A program made the translations under genes and the position numbers. A stretch of DNA of 8,299 nt from contig CAMGRB010000050.1 of assembly GCA_946061315.1 (NCBI GenBank), forward strand, positions 1 through 8,299, written 5' to 3'. Positions 6,458-8,299 of this stretch are shown one piece after another (the first letter of the stretch is position 1; each line of letters begins with the position of its first letter). The stretch comes from an uncultured Clostridia bacterium (GTDB lineage: Bacteria > Bacillota > Clostridia > Oscillospirales > CAG-272). The notes beneath the pieces were generated by a model. It was not told the origin of the DNA, ran no database searches, and saw nothing but the letters and a program-made list of their open reading frames with translations.

Positions 6458-6475
6458 TTGGGAGGTGCCGATATC

Positions 6476-6637
6476 ATGGCTAATGACGCAAGAGTAAAAG
6501 TAACATTGGCGTGCAGCGAATGCAAACAGCGTAATTACGACACGAAGAAGAACAAGAAGAATGATCCGGACAGACTTGAAATGAACAAGTATTGCCCTTT
6601 CTGTCGTAAACACACCTTGCACAAGGAAACGAAGTAA
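6476..6637 (+). CDS. rpmG: 50S ribosomal protein bL33, zinc-binding form
   Basis: A 53-residue bL33 of the large ribosomal subunit, too small to be picked up by length-filtered ORF calls. It begins [16 protein letters not shown] and contains two Cys pairs, Cys13-Cys16 and Cys40-Cys43 (CPFC), forming the zinc ribbon of the C+ type; C- paralogues, usually Zur-controlled, lack these. R..Y.T.KN..N.PDRLE.NKYCPFC.KHT.H.E.K is the family pattern. The ATG has GGGAGG at 6460-6465. It leads the rightward operon, with secE starting 10 bases after its stop, the common Bacillota order. The tRNA-Trp gene often found between rpmG and secE in relatives is absent. Confidence 0.97.
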   Translation: MANDARVKVTLACSECKQRNYDTKKNKKNDPDRLEMNKYCPFCRKHTLHKETK

Positions 6638-6647
6638 GGAGAAAATT

Positions 6648-6929
6648 ATGGCTGAAAACGAAAACAACAAGGTAGCTCTTGACGATAAGAGCGCAGAGGT
6701 TCAGAAGAAGCAAAAGGCAAAGAAGGAAAAGAAGCCTTCCAAGCTCGGCATGAAACTCAAGAACCTTAAAAGCGAGTTCAAGAAGATCACCTGGGCAACA
6801 CCGGAGGCAACGTTCAAAAGCTTTGGCATAGTGCTTGTCGGCATGGTTGTCGCGGCAGTCGTAATCGGAGTTATAGATTTCGGACTTTCGTCCCTCTTCG
6901 ATTTTCTTCTTAAAACCATAAGCTTCTGA
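6648..6929 (+). CDS. secE: Preprotein translocase subunit SecE
   Basis: A 93-residue SecE of the single-transmembrane-helix type found in most bacteria other than proteobacteria. A long, lysine-rich cytoplasmic extension (1-38) precedes the conserved amphipathic segment FKKITWATPEAT (44-55, including the characteristic W49 and P52) and one membrane helix (about 58-82). SecE clamps SecY in the SecYEG channel. The ATG follows AAGGAG with good spacing. Its stop overlaps the GAGGTG that serves nusG, so expression of the two is tightly linked. Confidence 0.96.
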   Translation: MAENENNKVALDDKSAEVQKKQKAKKEKKPSKLGMKLKNLKSEFKKITWATPEATFKSFGIVLVGMVVAAVVIGVIDFGLSSLFDFLLKTISF

Positions 6930-6937
6930 GGTGCGAG

Positions 6938-7480
6938 ATGAGTGACTTCAACGAACTTAACGTAGGACCGAAATGGTATGTCGCTCATACCTACACGGGC
7001 TATGAAAACAAAGTCAAAACCACCATTGAAAAGATAGTAGAGAACAGAAAGAGCCTCTCCGACCTTATATTCGACGTCAAGGTTCCTGTAGTAACAAGTG
7101 TTACGACCGACGCCAAGGGCAGAGAAAAGACGGTTGAGGAAAAGCTTTTTCCGGCTTACGTTTTCATAAAGATGGTTATGAATGACGAAACGTGGCATAT
7201 TATCCGTAATATAAGCGGTGTCACGGGATTTGTCGGACCCGGCTCGAAGCCGGTGCCCCTTTCCGATGAAGAAGCGCTTGCAATAGCGGTCGAGGAAAAG
7301 GCAGAGGTACAGTCGTTCAATATCGGTGACGAGGTTGAAATCATCGACGGATTCCTTGTCGGACACAGCGGAAAAATCGGAGCAATTTCCGATGAAACGG
7401 GCGAGGTTACGGTTATAGTATCCTCAATAGGTCGTGAGATGCCCGTAAGTCTTGATGCAAAGTGCATCAAAAAGAAATAA
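6938..7480 (+). CDS. nusG: Transcription elongation/termination factor NusG
   Basis: A 180-residue NusG with the NGN domain (about 12-110), which contacts the RNA polymerase clamp (WYVAHTYTGYENKV, 13-26; FPAYVFI, 71-77; VTGFVG, 95-100), and a C-terminal KOW domain (about 127-160) that binds Rho or ribosomal uS10. The KOW core reads IGDEVEIIDGFLVGHSGKIG; the more usual Gly-Pro-Phe after the Asp is Gly-Phe-Leu, and the C-terminus (SLDAKCIKKK) departs from the usual VEL.F..VE ending. These look like lineage variation, since length and all other motifs are intact. The ATG at 6938 has GAGGTG overlapping the secE stop. Confidence 0.97.
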   Translation: MSDFNELNVGPKWYVAHTYTGYENKVKTTIEKIVENRKSLSDLIFDVKVPVVTSVTTDAKGREKTVEEKLFPAYVFIKMVMNDETWHIIRNISGVTGFVGPGSKPVPLSDEEALAIAVEEKAEVQSFNIGDEVEIIDGFLVGHSGKIGAISDETGEVTVIVSSIGREMPVSLDAKCIKKK

Positions 7481-7481
7481 T

Positions 7482-7510
7482 AAAGTCGGCGGCTGACTTT
7501 GAAAAGCCGC
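7482..7510 (+). other. Two mutually exclusive hairpins after nusG
   Basis: AAAGTC (7482-7487) can pair with GACTTT (7495-7500), or GCGGCT (7489-7494) with AGCCGC (7505-7510). Each is a perfect 6-bp stem, and both use the 7489-7500 region so they cannot coexist. No T-run follows either, so neither is a standard intrinsic terminator. They may mark an RNA-processing site or form a switch between nusG and rplK. Confidence 0.35.
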
Positions 7511-7516
7511 AAATAA

Positions 7517-7557
7517 GTGGGAGAGAGAAAATTTTCTATTCTCTCGTACAGTACCAC
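7517..7557 (+). promoter_or_regulatory. Candidate ribosomal protein L1 operator in the rplK leader
   Basis: GTGG (7517-7520) pairs with CCAC (7554-7557), and GAGAGA (7521-7526) with TCTCTC (7540-7545), leaving an asymmetric 8-base bulge GTACAGTA (7546-7553) only on the 3' side. Two helices joined by such a loop define the L1-binding site, and the strands GTGGGAG and TACCAC match, as I recall it, the L1 stalk of 23S rRNA (helix 76 region). The 3' arm ends 4 bases before the rplK Shine-Dalgarno GGAGG (7561-7565). This is where L1 represses rplK-rplA translation in E. coli. No promoter is evident in this gap. Confidence 0.62.
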
Positions 7558-7573
7558 ATAGGAGGAAATAAAA

Positions 7574-7999
7574 ATGGCTAAGAAAATTCAGGGCTACATC
7601 AAACTTCAGATCCCTGCAGGAAAAGCAACACCCCAACCGCCTATCGGACCGGCGCTCGGTCAGTACGGCGTTTCCATTCCGAACTTTACGAAGGAATTTA
7701 ACGAAAGAACAAAGAACGATATCGGATACATCATTCCGGTTGTTATCACCGTATATGCAGACCGTTCGTTCACCTTTATCACAAAGACCCCGCCCGCTCC
7801 GGTTCTTATAAAGAAGGCTTGCGGTATCGAAACCGCATCGGCTGCTCCTAACAAGACCAAGGTAGCAAAGCTCACCAAGGAGCAGGTAAAGAAAATCGCC
7901 GAAACGAAGATGCCCGACCTCAATGCAGGCTCTCTTGAAGCCGCAATGAGCATGATAGCAGGAACTGCGCGTTCCATGGGTATCACCGTTGAGGACTAA
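7574..7999 (+). CDS. rplK: 50S ribosomal protein uL11
   Basis: A 141-residue uL11, the standard length, building the base of the GTPase-activating stalk on 23S rRNA with bL10/bL12. The N-terminal domain carries [18 protein letters not shown] (13-30), with Pro22 and Pro23, whose changes give thiostrepton resistance in other bacteria, in the sensitive state. A flexible linker follows, then the rRNA-binding C-terminal domain (about 75-141, [19 protein letters not shown]). The ATG has GGAGG at 7561-7565. The 93-base gap after nusG contains the candidate L1 operator. rplA starts 20 bases downstream, the conserved L11-L1 pair. Confidence 0.98.
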   Translation: MAKKIQGYIKLQIPAGKATPQPPIGPALGQYGVSIPNFTKEFNERTKNDIGYIIPVVITVYADRSFTFITKTPPAPVLIKKACGIETASAAPNKTKVAKLTKEQVKKIAETKMPDLNAGSLEAAMSMIAGTARSMGITVED

Positions 8000-8019
8000 G
8001 ATAGGGGAGGTAAATTGAG

Positions 8020-8299
8020 ATGAAAAAGGGAAAGAAATATATCGCAAGTGCCGAACTTATCGAAACGGCAAAGCTCTATGATCCTGACGAGGCAATGAAG
8101 CTCGTATGCGAAACCGCAAAGGCTAAATTCGATGAAACTATCGAAGTACACGTTCGTCTGGGCGTTGACTCACGTCACGCTGACCAGCAGGTAAGAGGCG
8201 CAGTCGTTCTCCCTCACGGAACGGGTAAGAAGGTACGCACCCTCGTTTTTCCTAGATGCGACATGGCAAAGTCTGCCGAGTTGGAAGGCTCTGCTTAGG
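8020..8299 (+). CDS. rplA: 50S ribosomal protein uL1, N-terminal part (cut or broken at the edge)
   Basis: The first ~77 residues are clearly uL1: [24 protein letters not shown] (37-60) and [14 protein letters not shown] (64-77) are family hallmarks. uL1 (about 230 residues) forms the mobile L1 stalk and represses its own operon. The ATG follows GGGGAGG at good spacing. From residue 78 the match fails: PRCD replaces the expected AKGD, further odd residues follow, and an in-frame TAG appears at 8296-8298 after only 92 codons. This could be sequence error at the end of a contig or a real nonsense mutation; I favour error, since the divergence is confined to the last ~50 bases. Confidence 0.9.

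Noticed and set aside
6638..6647. tRNA-Trp gene expected between rpmG and secE in some relatives
   Set aside because: Only 10 bases separate the two genes and they contain just the secE ribosome binding site.
6701..7366. 221-codon minus-strand ORF opposite secE and nusG
   Set aside because: It lies antisense to two certain genes and has a low-complexity Phe-rich end that mirrors the Lys-rich secE codons. No promoter or family resemblance.
7424..8047. 207-codon minus-strand ORF opposite rplK and the nusG-rplK gap
   Set aside because: It is a shadow of rplK in an antisense frame, with no supporting signals.
1..8299. CRISPR array, insertion sequence, prophage or defence system
   Set aside because: No spaced direct repeats, transposase, integrase or inverted-repeat ends are visible. 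Nearly all of the window is accounted for by housekeeping and envelope genes.

Overview
The window looks like a chromosomal segment of a Gram-positive-type bacterium of the phylum Bacillota, most likely class Clostridia. The grounds are the gene order rpmG-secE-nusG-rplK-rplA, strong GGAGG-type ribosome binding sites before nearly every gene, A/T-rich intergenic DNA with consensus sigma-A promoters, an Obg with a C-terminal OCT domain, and a DUF4330-type membrane protein beside an O-antigen-ligase-like protein. I cannot place it more finely. Both ends cut through genes, so this may be a whole contig.

Layout. Two transcription units diverge from a 273-base regulatory region (6203-6475). Leftward (minus strand) run rimM, trmD, an O-antigen-ligase-like polytopic membrane protein, a DUF4330-like protein, obg and nfo. 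One promoter (6244-6272) precedes rimM and one clear intrinsic terminator (132-155) follows nfo, so the six genes probably form one operon. Left of the terminator a separate minus-strand promoter and ribosome binding site lead into a gene of which only six codons are present (1-18). Rightward (plus strand) run rpmG, secE, nusG, rplK and the start of rplA, from a near-perfect promoter at 6323-6351.

Function. Most genes serve translation and its links to transcription and secretion: ribosomal proteins bL33, uL11 and uL1, 16S rRNA maturation (RimM), m1G37 tRNA methylation (TrmD), the ribosome-assembly GTPase Obg, the elongation factor NusG and the translocon subunit SecE. Nfo repairs abasic DNA. 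The ligase-like/DUF4330 pair is an envelope-type module whose reading frames overlap, sitting inside this housekeeping operon.

The least ordinary content is in the non-coding RNA-level structure. The rpmG leader has a long 5' hairpin capped by a GCAA tetraloop, followed by a 13-codon upstream ORF with its own Shine-Dalgarno sequence. The nusG-rplK gap has two mutually exclusive hairpins and then an element resembling the L1-binding site of 23S rRNA, placed just before the rplK ribosome binding site. I see no wholly novel defence, mobile or CRISPR system. The last ~50 bases of rplA diverge from the family and hit a stop, which looks more like an end-of-contig error than biology.
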